DNA of 18,049 nucleotides from Shimia_B sp038527375 (GCA_038527375.1 JBCBFU010000057.1:1-18049), one strand, 5' to 3'; counted from the stretch's first letter, positions 8,081 through 15,511 are shown. Notes: generated from the letters alone by a model not told the origin. Numbers and translations: made by a program.

Positions 8081-8092
8081 ATTGTATCCAAT
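8081..8092. promoter_or_regulatory. GntR (FCD/FadR-type) operator-like palindrome ahead of tcuA
   Basis: ATTGTATCCAAT has perfect ATTG/CAAT arms around TATC and differs by one base from the ATTGTATACAAT palindrome typical of FCD-subfamily GntR regulators. It sits 32 bp upstream of the tcuA start, in the 105-bp gap after the dehydrogenase. This suggests tcuA has its own regulated promoter. No GntR/FCD regulator gene lies in the window (PhnF is of the UTRA type), so the factor would be encoded elsewhere. Confidence 0.45.
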
Positions 8093-8124
8093 CGGATTCA
8101 AAGCGGTGAAATCAGGAGAAACCC

Positions 8125-9593
8125 ATGCCGAATAAGCGCGTCATCGTCGTCGGATCAGGAAACGCAGCCATGTCTGCCGGTATCGCCGCACTCGAAGAAG
8201 GGGCGGAGGTGCTGATGCTGGAAAAGGCACCGGAGGCTCTGGCAGGTGGCAACACGAAATACACCGCGGGTGCCATGCGGTTTGCCTATGACGCGTCCGA
8301 GGACCTGCTGCCGCTCCTGTCCAAGCCAGACGATCCCCGCATCCCGCGCACGGATTTTGGCAGCTACACGCAAGACAAATTCGCAGCCGACCTTCTGGGC
8401 GTCAACGAAGGCCGCGATCTGTCGCCCGAGCAGCACCTGCTTGTAACCGGATCCTACACAGCCGTGCGGTGGCTGGCTGAGAACGGTGTGACCTACGAGC
8501 CGATTTATGCGCGGCAGAGTTTGAGAAAGACGGACGCTTTGTCTTTTGGGGCGGCCTGACGCTTGCGGCTGACAACGAAGGTGTCGGCCTCTTTGACATG
8601 GAGCGCGCCGCGTTTGAGCGCATGGGCGGCGAGCTGCGGTTCGAGGCGGGCGTCACCGACCTGATCGAAGAGGGCGGTCGGGTCGTCGGCGTCACGGTGG
8701 GCGACGAGGCCCTTCATGCCGATGCGGTCATCCTCGCCTGTGGCGGATTTGAAGCCAGCGAAGAGTTGCGCGCGCAACATATCGGACCTGACTGGTCGGT
8801 GGCCAAGGTGCGCGGGACCCCGCACAACACCGGCGACGGCTTGCGCATGGCCTATGCGCTGGGCGCGCAGGAATACGGCAAATACGACGGGTGCCACGCC
8901 ACGCCGATGGACCTGCACATGAAGGACTTCGGAAACCTCGAGCTGCCGCCGAAGGCGCGCAAGAATTATCGCAAGATCTGCTATTTCCTGGGCGTCATGC
9001 TGAACGCGGATGGTGCGCGGTTCGTGGATGAAGGGATCAACTTCCGCAATTACACCTACGCCCAGTTTGGACGCGCGGTTCTGGAACAGCCCGACCACTT
9101 TGCGTGGCAGATTTTCGATTCAAAGGTCTTTGACCTGCTCTACGGCGAATACCATTTCCACGACGCGAGTTTCGTGGAGGCAGATACGCTCGAAAAGCTT
9201 TCTGAGAGGCTTGAAGGCGTCGATAGCGCGGCTGCCTTGGCCACCCTCACGGCCTACAACGCAGCCGTTGACGACAACACACCGTTTGACCCCACGAGCC
9301 TCGACGGAAAGGGGACGCAGGGCCTTTCGCTTGCGAAATCAAACTGGGCGCAAAAGATCGATACAGGCCCGTTCCGCGCATATCCGGTAACCGGCGGCAT
9401 CACATTCACCTACGGCGGTCTGAAGATCGACGGCGACGGGCGTGTTCTGCGCGGTGACGGTAGCTTTATTACCGGTCTCCATGCCTGTGGTGAGCTTGTG
9501 GGCGGCGTCTTCTTTGGCGGCTATCCGGGGGGATCAGGCCTCACGTCAGGGACGGTGTTTGGCTATCGCGCCGGCAAAGGCGCCACGCGCTGA
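8125..9593 (+). pseudogene. tcuA: FAD-dependent tricarballylate dehydrogenase-like gene (TcuA) with a 1-nt frameshift
   Basis: A flavoprotein of the fumarate reductase/succinate dehydrogenase type, closest by eye to TcuA, which oxidises tricarballylate to cis-aconitate. The start at 8125 has a strong AGGAGAAA site. The N-terminus carries the FAD Rossmann motif VVGSGNAAMSAGIAALEEGAEV and the GGNTKYTAGAMRF segment. Near 8519-8523 (AGTTTGAG) the frame shifts. Restoring one T (giving AGT TTT GAG) joins QSFEKDGRFVFWGGLTLAADNEG and the rest of the protein, to the FAD-contact ending GLHACGELVGGVFFGGYPGGSG (partly quoted). As sequenced, translation stops at 8557-8559 after 144 aa. The restored protein would be 489 aa, near the family's ~470. 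The lesion fits loss of one T from a run of four, so slippage, mutation or sequencing error are all possible. It ends 17 nt before the convergent small gene. Confidence 0.85.
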
Positions 9594-9610
9594 TCAAAAG
9601 GCGTGTCGCG

Positions 9611-9904
9611 TCAGGCCGGGCCGGTCACACTGTCTTGCCAATGCTCGCCCATTGCGACGATGCAGGATGTGCCGTTTGCGTAGTTTTGCACGATGATCCA
9701 ATCGCTCGAGCGTGGGGCGATCCACACTTCGAGCATCGTTTCGGGATCACGCAGCCCGCTGCCGTGCCGCTCGGCGCCCAAAACGTCCGAGAGCATCGAC
9801 ACCATCCGCGCGCTATCATCACAGTTGAAGTCGGATAGGCTGGCCCCTGCCAGCGATGGCATGAGCATGAAGGCCGACAGCGTTGCGGTGCATAGACGGG
9901 TCAT
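9611..9904 (-). CDS. Small exported protein of unknown function, possible Pho regulon member
   Basis: A 97-aa protein with an N-terminal signal peptide (cleavage near Ala20-Ala21) and about 76 mature residues. Two cysteines (28 and 81) could form a disulfide in the periplasm. The C-terminal half has the pattern E.W...RSSDWIIVQ..ANGTSCIVAMGEHW, which resembles a family of small uncharacterised alphaproteobacterial exported proteins with G.(S/A)CIVA.GE.W; that resemblance is from memory. No enzyme motif is visible. The start is the ATG at 9904, and its ribosome site is weak. Its promoter region carries a near-consensus Pho box pointing towards it, and it is divergent from phnC. It probably belongs to the phosphate-starvation response rather than to the tcu genes, whose 3' end it faces. 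Confidence 0.7.
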   Translation of the reverse strand: MTRLCTATLSAFMLMPSLAGASLSDFNCDDSARMVSMLSDVLGAERHGSGLRDPETMLEVWIAPRSSDWIIVQNYANGTSCIVAMGEHWQDSVTGPA

Positions 9905-9935
9905 GGGACAAGGCTAAACCCGCGTTGCGGGATTT

Positions 9936-9953
9936 GTAACAGGAATATGACAG
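9936..9953 (-). promoter_or_regulatory. Pho box (near consensus) facing the small exported protein gene
   Basis: Read on the minus strand the site is CTGTCAT-ATTC-CTGTTAC, two 7-bp direct repeats at an 11-bp period. It matches the PhoB box consensus CTGTCAT(A/T-rich 4)CTGT(A/C)A(C/T) with one mismatch in the half-sites. It lies 32 bp upstream of the start codon at 9904. A TTTAGC (-10-like) occurs further downstream at 9918-9913. Confidence 0.7.
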
Positions 9954-10019
9954 AACCCGGGGATATTGCCCCGAAATGCGGCGCTCAGCCCGCGTGAGGC
10001 GGCCTGACCCCTTCGATTT

Positions 10020-10081
10020 GTGTCACAAAACCGTTTCTAAACTGCCAAAAAACTGAATCCGAACCGTCGCGAAACTGTTGC
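10020..10081 (+). promoter_or_regulatory. Array of six Pho half-sites ahead of phnC
   Basis: Six 7-mers start exactly every 11 bp: GTGTCAC (10020), CCGTTTC (10031), CTGCCAA (10042), CTGAATC (10053), CCGTCGC (10064), CTGTTGC (10075). Each has G at position 3 and T at position 2, and the spacers are A-rich (AAAA, TAAA, AAAA, CGAA, GAAA). This is the geometry of tandem PhoB boxes. A -10-like TAGCAT (10092-10097) starts 10 bp after the last half-site, as in classic PhoB promoters where the box replaces the -35. phnC begins 22 bp further on. Confidence 0.75.
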
Positions 10082-10118
10082 CTCGCCACCCTAGCATGCG
10101 CCCAACGATGGGGGCGAT

Positions 10119-10934
10119 ATGCTAGAGATTACTGCGCTGACGAAGCGGTTCGGCGATAAGACTGCTGTGGATGCGGCCAACATTACGGTCGATGCGCCAA
10201 CAATGATCGGGATCATCGGTCGCTCTGGCGCGGGGAAATCCACGCTGCTGCGGATGCTCAACCGGCTCAGTGACGCGACGAGCGGCACAATCACGTTCGA
10301 CGGTGAGGATATCACCGCGCTGCGCGGGGCGGCGCGACGCGACTGGCAATCCCGCTGCGCGATGATCTTTCAACAATTCAACCTCGTGCCGCGCATGGAT
10401 GTCGTGTCCAATGTCCTGCACGGGACGCTGAATAAACGCTCGACGCTCGCGACGATGTTCAATCTCTATCCGCAATCGGACATCCACACCGCGATCGACA
10501 TTTTGGACCGCCTCGGTATCGCCGAACAGGCCCCGAAACGGGCCGAGGCGCTGTCAGGTGGTCAACAGCAGCGCGTGGCGATTGCGCGCGCCCTGATGCA
10601 GGACCCCAAGATCATCCTCGCGGATGAACCCATTGCATCGCTTGATCCCATGAATGCCCAGGTCGTGATGCAGTCGCTGCGCGATATCCACGAACAGGAC
10701 GGGCGCATGGTGATCGCGAACCTTCACACGCTCGATACCGCGCGCCGGTATTGTGACCGCGTGATCGGAATGCGCGACGGGCGCATCGTTTTCGACGGCA
10801 CGCCCGAGCAGCTCACCACTGGTGCGGCGCGCGACATTTACGGGGCCGGGGCGGATTTTTCCGAGGCCGCCACATCCACCGAAATCGAGACACTGGACAG
10901 ATCAGAGATCCGCACTGCGGAAGCTTACGCCTGA
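10119..10934 (+). CDS. phnC: Phosphonate ABC transporter ATP-binding protein
   Basis: A 271-aa ABC ATPase that powers phosphonate uptake at the inner membrane with PhnD and the PhnE permeases. The Walker A is GRSGAGKST (34-42), the Q-loop FQQFN (84-88), the signature LSGGQQQR (145-152), and the Walker B IILADEP (165-171) followed by the D-loop ASLDP. The long insertion between Q-loop and signature (HGTL...FNLYPQSD) is typical of PhnC. The start at 10119 has GGGGGCG 3 nt upstream. It is the first gene of the phn operon, directly downstream of the six-repeat Pho array. A weak hairpin (10948-10968) follows before phnD. Confidence 0.95.
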   Translation: MLEITALTKRFGDKTAVDAANITVDAPTMIGIIGRSGAGKSTLLRMLNRLSDATSGTITFDGEDITALRGAARRDWQSRCAMIFQQFNLVPRMDVVSNVLHGTLNKRSTLATMFNLYPQSDIHTAIDILDRLGIAEQAPKRAEALSGGQQQRVAIARALMQDPKIILADEPIASLDPMNAQVVMQSLRDIHEQDGRMVIANLHTLDTARRYCDRVIGMRDGRIVFDGTPEQLTTGAARDIYGAGADFSEAATSTEIETLDRSEIRTAEAYA

Positions 10935-10947
10935 TCCAGTTTATCCC

Positions 10948-10968
10948 TCCCGCAGCAAAGAGGCGGGA
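10948..10968 (+). other. Weak hairpin between phnC and phnD
   Basis: TCCCGC and GCGGGA can pair across a 9-nt loop and are followed by CATTTTCAT. The stem is only 6 bp, so it is more likely an mRNA processing or stability element than a terminator. Confidence 0.35.
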
Positions 10969-10992
10969 CATTTTCATCACATGGAGAGACAG

Positions 10993-11910
10993 ATGAAAAA
11001 GACGTTCGTAGCGGCCATGTTGGCCACGACCGCGCTGGCCGGCGCAGCTCACGCTGACGGTCACGCTATCACCGAATTCCGCATCGGCATCCTCGGTGGT
11101 GAAAACGCACAGGACCGCCTGAACTCCTACGCGTGCCTGCAGAACTACACGTCCGAGGCGCTGGGTGTTGAGACCAAACTCTTCGCGCCTGCTGACTACG
11201 CCGGTGTGATCCAGGGTCTGCTGGGCGGCTCGCTCGACATGGCGTGGCTGGGCGCGTCCTCCTACGCGGCCATCCACCTGCAAGACGCTGACGCGGTTGA
11301 ACCCGTGCTGATCAAGGTCAACATGGACGGCTCCGTTGGCTACCACTCGATCGGGTTTGCACGCGTCGACAGCGACATCGCGAGCCTCGAGGACATGGAA
11401 GGCAAGGTCTTTGGCTTTGGCGACCCGAACTCGACCTCGGGCTACCTGATCCCGTCGATCGAAATCCCCCAAGCGGGCGACGCGATCACGATGGAACCCG
11501 GCGACTATTTCGGTGACGTGCGCTTCACCGGCGGTCACGAGCAAACCATCGTTGCAGTGTCCAACGGCGACATCGACGCCGGCGTGACCTGGGCCGATGC
11601 GCAAGGCAACTGGGAAGACGGCTACAACTCGGGCGCGCTGCGCAAGGCCGTGGACGCGGGTCTCGTCGACATGAACGATCTGGTCCAGATCTGGAAATCG
11701 AAGGTCATCCCCGAAGGCCCCATCGTTCTGCGCACCGAACTGCCCGCAGACGTCAAAGCCACGATGACCGAACTGGTCGACACCCTGCACGAGCGTGACG
11801 TTGATTGCGCCTATTCGGTTGCAGCCGGTGAAACGCTGGGCTTCCAGCCTGTGACCCACGCCACGTACGAATCCATCGTCGAAGCGCGTAAGGCCAAAAT
11901 CGGCGGCTAA
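10993..11910 (+). CDS. phnD: Phosphonate ABC transporter substrate-binding protein
   Basis: A 305-aa periplasmic binding protein. It has a signal peptide MKKTFVAAMLATTALAGAAHA with cleavage before Asp22. The mature domain starts with FRIGILGGENAQDRL, then has the PhnD-type YAGVIQGLLGGSLDMAWLGA (partly quoted), VGYHSIGFA, and the DPNSTSGYLIPS anion-binding loop that contacts the phosphonate group. I chose the ATG at 10993 (GGAGAGACAG just upstream) over an in-frame ATG at 10981. It is the second gene of the operon. A strong hairpin follows it, consistent with higher expression than the permeases. The exact phosphonate bound (for example 2-aminoethylphosphonate) cannot be told from sequence. 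Confidence 0.95.
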   Translation: MKKTFVAAMLATTALAGAAHADGHAITEFRIGILGGENAQDRLNSYACLQNYTSEALGVETKLFAPADYAGVIQGLLGGSLDMAWLGASSYAAIHLQDADAVEPVLIKVNMDGSVGYHSIGFARVDSDIASLEDMEGKVFGFGDPNSTSGYLIPSIEIPQAGDAITMEPGDYFGDVRFTGGHEQTIVAVSNGDIDAGVTWADAQGNWEDGYNSGALRKAVDAGLVDMNDLVQIWKSKVIPEGPIVLRTELPADVKATMTELVDTLHERDVDCAYSVAAGETLGFQPVTHATYESIVEARKAKIGG

Positions 11911-11927
11911 GCCATTTCGATGACGCA

Positions 11928-11961
11928 GCCGGCAGCCCAATCGGGCTGCCGGCATTTATTT
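11928..11961 (+). terminator. Strong hairpin between phnD and phnE1 (attenuator / mRNA stabiliser)
   Basis: A perfect 11-bp stem, GCCGGCAGCCC with GGGCTGCCGGC, closes a 4-nt loop and is followed by ATTTATTT. It sits between the binding-protein gene and the first permease gene, where partial termination and 3'-end protection are common in ABC operons. Confidence 0.7.
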
Positions 11962-11977
11962 GGGGACAGGACACATC

Positions 11978-12853
11978 ATGGCAGACGCAACCGTCGGTGC
12001 CGCGCCGCAGAGCGTGGGGACGATCCAATCGGAATACATGGCGCAGGTGCAGCGCCGTCGCCTCTATAGCGGTCTGACGCTTTTGGTGTTCGTCCTTCTG
12101 ATGGTCGCAGGCTTCAATGTCGTGGACGACCGTAACGCGGGCGGGTTCTGGGACGGCATCCACCAGATCGGTGACTACCCCAGCGATGTGTTGTCCGAGG
12201 CATGGGCGCAACGGGCCGAACTGCCCGGTCTGATCCTCAAATACGTGCCCGCCTTGATCGAGACGATCAACATCGCCGCGGTATCGACGCTCATTGGGGC
12301 CTTTGGGGGGATCGTTCTCGCCCTGCTGGGGACCCGCGGCCTTGCCAAATGGCCCGGCCTGATCCCCGTCTTCCGCCGTATCTCGGACATCATGCGCGCC
12401 GTGCCGGAAATCGTGATCGCGCTGGTCCTCATCTTTGTTCTGGGGGGCGGACCCGTTCCTGCGATGATCGCCATCGCCATCCACACCGCGGGCGCGCTTG
12501 GCAAACTCTTTTCCGAGGTCGCGGAAAACGCAGACCTCAAGCCCGTCGAAGGTCTCGCCTCCACCGGTGCCTCATGGCTTCAACGCATGCTGTTGGGCGT
12601 CCTCCCGCAGGTCGCGCCGAACTTCGTCAGCTACGCGTTGCTGCGTTTTGAGATCAACATTCGCGCCTCGGCCATCCTCGGCTTCGTGGGCGCGGGCGGC
12701 CTCGGCTACGAACTTCGCAATGCGATGGCGTGGGGGCCGGGGCGTTTCGACGAGGCGGCCGCAATCTTCATCTTGCTCTTCTCCACCATCGTCTTCTTTG
12801 ACCAGGTGTCGAGCCGCTTCCGCAACCGTTTGACCGAAGGGCAGGCGCAATGA
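11978..12853 (+). CDS. phnE: Phosphonate ABC transporter permease (first PhnE)
   Basis: A 291-aa inner-membrane permease of the usual PhnE length. One hydrophobic segment lies at ~30-50 (LTLLVFVLLMVAGFNVV), then the BPD-transport domain with about five more. These include IETINIAAVSTLIGAFGGIVLALL and the cytoplasmic EAA-like loop (ENADLKPVEGLASTGASWLQ) that docks the ATPase, ending with NIRASAILGFVGAGGLGYEL, a hallmark of PhnE (partly quoted). The start is the ATG at 11978 (AGG 7 nt upstream), better placed than the in-frame GTG-type start at 11960. Its stop overlaps the next permease start (ATGA), so the two are translationally coupled. Confidence 0.92.
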   Translation: MADATVGAAPQSVGTIQSEYMAQVQRRRLYSGLTLLVFVLLMVAGFNVVDDRNAGGFWDGIHQIGDYPSDVLSEAWAQRAELPGLILKYVPALIETINIAAVSTLIGAFGGIVLALLGTRGLAKWPGLIPVFRRISDIMRAVPEIVIALVLIFVLGGGPVPAMIAIAIHTAGALGKLFSEVAENADLKPVEGLASTGASWLQRMLLGVLPQVAPNFVSYALLRFEINIRASAILGFVGAGGLGYELRNAMAWGPGRFDEAAAIFILLFSTIVFFDQVSSRFRNRLTEGQAQ

Positions 12854-14172
12854 CCACCGTGGACACCAATCTGGGCGACGCCAAGTCCGCCGCCGATAAC
12901 CTGTTCAAGCGCAAACGTCTGTTCGCCTTTTCGGTCCCCGCGATCATCCTTGCCTATTTCACCTACATCTTCTTCGCGTTCGACATTGCGGGGCTGAGCC
13001 AGCGCGCGAACATGGATAACGCGGTCACGCTGGCCTCTGACAGCTGGTCGTACAAAGTCCACGTGACGCGGAACAACCGCGATGGCGTGGTCGACTATGC
13101 GGTCGAAGGCGAACGCAAGGGTCGCTACCCCGACGGCATGCGCCCGGATTGGGTTACCGTCGACGGCGACGTCGTGACCATCGACCTCGGCGGTGACCAC
13201 ATCGTGCGCTACCTGCCCGACAACCGGACCGAGATCGAAATCCCCGGCTTCCAAACGATCGTCGCGCAGGCCGAAGGCCGGACCGTGACAACCAACTTGC
13301 CCGCGGACCTGCCCGACTGGATCAGCGCATCCTCACGTCGCGTGGGCATTACCACGCCTGAAGGTCGGATCACGCTGACCGGGGCGCGCACGGAAGTGTT
13401 CAACTACTTCCCGGGGTGGGAGCTCTTTTGGTTCACCCTCGACAGCCCCTACCACGACAAGGGGCTGGGTCAGATCCTGTTCGGCGCGCGCTTGGACCCG
13501 GAGCGGGCCAATATCACCGGCGCTGTGTCGGATTGGTGGAACAACGGCATGTGGCGGCACAAGGATGTGGTCTGGGCGATCGGCGAGACGCTTTTGATGG
13601 CCTTCCTTGGCACCATGGGCGCCGCAATCCTTGCCCTGCCTTTGGCCTTCCTGGCTGCAAAGCGCTTCTCCCCGATCATGATGCTGCGAGCAGGCACACG
13701 GCGCGTGTTCGATTTCGTGCGCGGCGTAGACGCCCTGATCTGGACGGTCGTTCTTGCGCGCGCCTTTGGGCCGGGACCCCTGACCGGTACGCTGGCAATC
13801 CTGATCACGGATACCGGCACCTTCGGCAAAATCTTCTCGGAAGCGCTGGAAAACGTGGACGGCAAGCAGATCGAAGGCGTGGAAAGCACAGGCGCCAAGC
13901 CGCTGCAACGCTACCGGTTTGGGGTGATCCCGCAGGTCGTGCCTGTCTTGCTGGCGCAGGTTCTCTACTTCCTGGAGTCCAACACCCGGTCGGCCACGAT
14001 CATCGGGGCAATCACCGGCGGTGGTATCGGGCTCATGCTGACGCAGGCCATCCAGACCCAAAAGGATTGGGAGGAGGTCGCCTATTACATCATCCTAATC
14101 GTGGTTATGGTGATGTTCATGGATTGGGTCTCGGGCTGGCTCCGGGGCAAGTTGATCGGCCGCAAAGACTGA
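12850..14172 (+). CDS. phnE: Phosphonate ABC transporter permease (second PhnE) with a large extracytoplasmic insert
   Basis: A 440-aa permease, about 160-180 residues longer than a standard PhnE. TM1 lies at ~23-43. Residues ~45-235 form a soluble, probably periplasmic domain rich in beta-type alternation (WSYKVHVTRNNRDGVVDYAVEG, VVTIDLGGDHIVRYLPDNRTEIEI, partly quoted). The remaining ~200 residues carry the permease core (ETLLMAFLGTMGAAILALPLAFL, FVRGVDALIWTVVLARAFGPGPL) and the EAA-like loop (ENVDGKQIEGVESTGAKPLQ). The C-terminus (NTRSATIIGAITGGGIGLML) is the PhnE hallmark. It overlaps phnE1 by 4 nt and the SDR gene by one base. Long second permeases are known to me from Rhodobacterales phn operons, but the insert's function is not. 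Confidence 0.92.
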   Translation: MTTVDTNLGDAKSAADNLFKRKRLFAFSVPAIILAYFTYIFFAFDIAGLSQRANMDNAVTLASDSWSYKVHVTRNNRDGVVDYAVEGERKGRYPDGMRPDWVTVDGDVVTIDLGGDHIVRYLPDNRTEIEIPGFQTIVAQAEGRTVTTNLPADLPDWISASSRRVGITTPEGRITLTGARTEVFNYFPGWELFWFTLDSPYHDKGLGQILFGARLDPERANITGAVSDWWNNGMWRHKDVVWAIGETLLMAFLGTMGAAILALPLAFLAAKRFSPIMMLRAGTRRVFDFVRGVDALIWTVVLARAFGPGPLTGTLAILITDTGTFGKIFSEALENVDGKQIEGVESTGAKPLQRYRFGVIPQVVPVLLAQVLYFLESNTRSATIIGAITGGGIGLMLTQAIQTQKDWEEVAYYIILIVVMVMFMDWVSGWLRGKLIGRKD

Positions 14173-14819
14173 TGACACGGACGTTTATCACCGGGGTGAA
14201 CCGGGGCATTGGTGCTGCACTCGCTGCCGAGGCATCGGCGCGCGGGCATGATGTGATCGGTACCTCGCGCGACGGCGCGGATCAGACGCTCCCGCTGTCT
14301 CTGGGCGATCCCGCGCAGGTCGCGGCGCAACTCGCCGGACGGATCGACGGGGCCGTGGATATCGTCATCAACAATGCGGGCGTCATCGGGCCCGCGCGGC
14401 AGTCGACGCTTGATATGGATTGGGCGGGCTTTGCCGATGCGCTGGCGATCAACACCTTGGCGCCTTTGGCCGTGGCCCAGACGCTGTTGCCCAACTTGCG
14501 CCAATCTCGATCGCCCAAGATCATCACGGTGTCGTCCCAGATGTCGTGGATGGGCTACGCGAAATCCGACCGGATCGCCTATCGCGCATCCAAGGCTGCG
14601 GTGAACAAGGTGATGCAGGGCCTCGCGACCGATCTGGAGCCCGATGGCATCGCCGTCCTTTTGGTGGATCCCGGTTGGGTGCGGACCGATATGGGCGGCC
14701 AAGACGCGGCCGAGGATCCTGCAGACGTCGCGCGCGGTATCCTCGACATAGCTGACCGCGTGAACCTGTCGGACACCGGAAAATTCTTCCGCTTTACCGG
14801 AGAGGAGCGCCCGTTCTAA
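14172..14819 (+). CDS. Short-chain dehydrogenase/reductase embedded in the phn operon
   Basis: A 215-aa classical SDR. The NAD(P)-binding motif is TGVNRGIG (7-14), NNAG is at 67-70, Ser121/Ser122 are the catalytic serine candidates (ITVSSQMSW), and the active-site pair is Tyr137/Lys141 (YRASK). All catalytic residues are present, so it should be an active oxidoreductase. It starts within the phnE2 stop (TGATG) and ends within the start of the transferase (TAATG), so it is tightly coupled to transport and phosphonate genes. A role in oxidising or reducing a carbonyl or alcohol group of an imported phosphonate, or of its C-P lyase product, is inference. It looks closer to the short C-factor/sniffer-like SDRs than to known phosphonate enzymes. 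Confidence 0.88.
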   Translation: MTRTFITGVNRGIGAALAAEASARGHDVIGTSRDGADQTLPLSLGDPAQVAAQLAGRIDGAVDIVINNAGVIGPARQSTLDMDWAGFADALAINTLAPLAVAQTLLPNLRQSRSPKIITVSSQMSWMGYAKSDRIAYRASKAAVNKVMQGLATDLEPDGIAVLLVDPGWVRTDMGGQDAAEDPADVARGILDIADRVNLSDTGKFFRFTGEERPF

Positions 14820-15436
14820 TGCCCCGTCTGTCGCCGGATACACCGTTTGTTCACGTCGGCTGCAGCCTGCATGAAAGCACCTTTGGCGCTTATGTGGAAA
14901 TTGGCCAGGGCTCTCGCATCGCGTTCTCCCATCTGGACGACTATTCCTATTGCGACCGCTACGCCGACATCGCGAATGCTGATATCGGCAAGTTCTCGAA
15001 CATCGCGGCCTTCAGCCGGATCGGGGCGACGGACCACCCGCTGCACACGGCGTCTTGCCACCACTTCCTCTATCGCTCGAACGATTACTGGGACGATGCA
15101 GAACCGGATCAGGATTTCTTTGCGCATCGCAAGTCCCGTCGCGCCCGGATCGGGCACGACACTTGGATCGGTGCAGGCGCGATGATCAAACCCGAGGTCA
15201 CCCTTGGTCACGGGGCCGTCGTCGCGGCCGGGGCGGTCGTGACCAAAGACGTCGATCCCTACACCATCGTGGCGGGAACGCCGGCCAAACTGCTGCGCCT
15301 GCGTCAGCCGCGCGACATTGCCGATCGCCTTGTGGCGCTCGCGTGGTGGGATTGGTCCCATGACGCGATCCGCGTGGCACTCAACGACTTCAGGTCGCTT
15401 CCGGCAGAGGCGTTTTTAGAGCGCTACGGCGGCTAA
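14819..15436 (+). CDS. Phosphonate metabolism hexapeptide-repeat transferase
   Basis: A 205-aa left-handed beta-helix acetyltransferase-like protein. Hexapeptide repeats are visible in two blocks (IGQGSRIAFS, DIANADIGKFSNI; then ARIGHDTWIGAGAMIKPEVTLG and GAVVAAGAVV, partly quoted), with the loop IGATDHPLHTASCHHFLY that holds the likely catalytic histidine. The C-terminus has the WWDWSHDAI pattern of this group. Length and context match the phosphonate-operon transferase family (TIGR03308-type) of the DapD/xenobiotic acetyltransferase fold. It may acetylate aminoalkylphosphonates or a C-P lyase intermediate; the acceptor is not known. It overlaps the SDR gene by one base and is the last gene of the phnCDE transcription unit. 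Confidence 0.88.
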   Translation: MPRLSPDTPFVHVGCSLHESTFGAYVEIGQGSRIAFSHLDDYSYCDRYADIANADIGKFSNIAAFSRIGATDHPLHTASCHHFLYRSNDYWDDAEPDQDFFAHRKSRRARIGHDTWIGAGAMIKPEVTLGHGAVVAAGAVVTKDVDPYTIVAGTPAKLLRLRQPRDIADRLVALAWWDWSHDAIRVALNDFRSLPAEAFLERYGG

Positions 15437-15511
15437 CCCTCCGAAGCGTTAACGGTCCGCGCCTCTCGTGGGGACAGGCCCATCGGCAAGCCATCCCTTG
15501 CAGCCTGCACA

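Noticed and set aside
10813..11955. Leftward 380-codon ORF opposite phnD
   Set aside because: Antisense shadow of phnD, with no signal, motif or ribosome site.
13416..14171. Upstream extension of the SDR frame into phnE2
   Set aside because: The SDR family begins with TGxxxGIG a few residues from the start, so the ATG at 14172 is right; the extension lies inside phnE2 in another frame and is not SDR-like.
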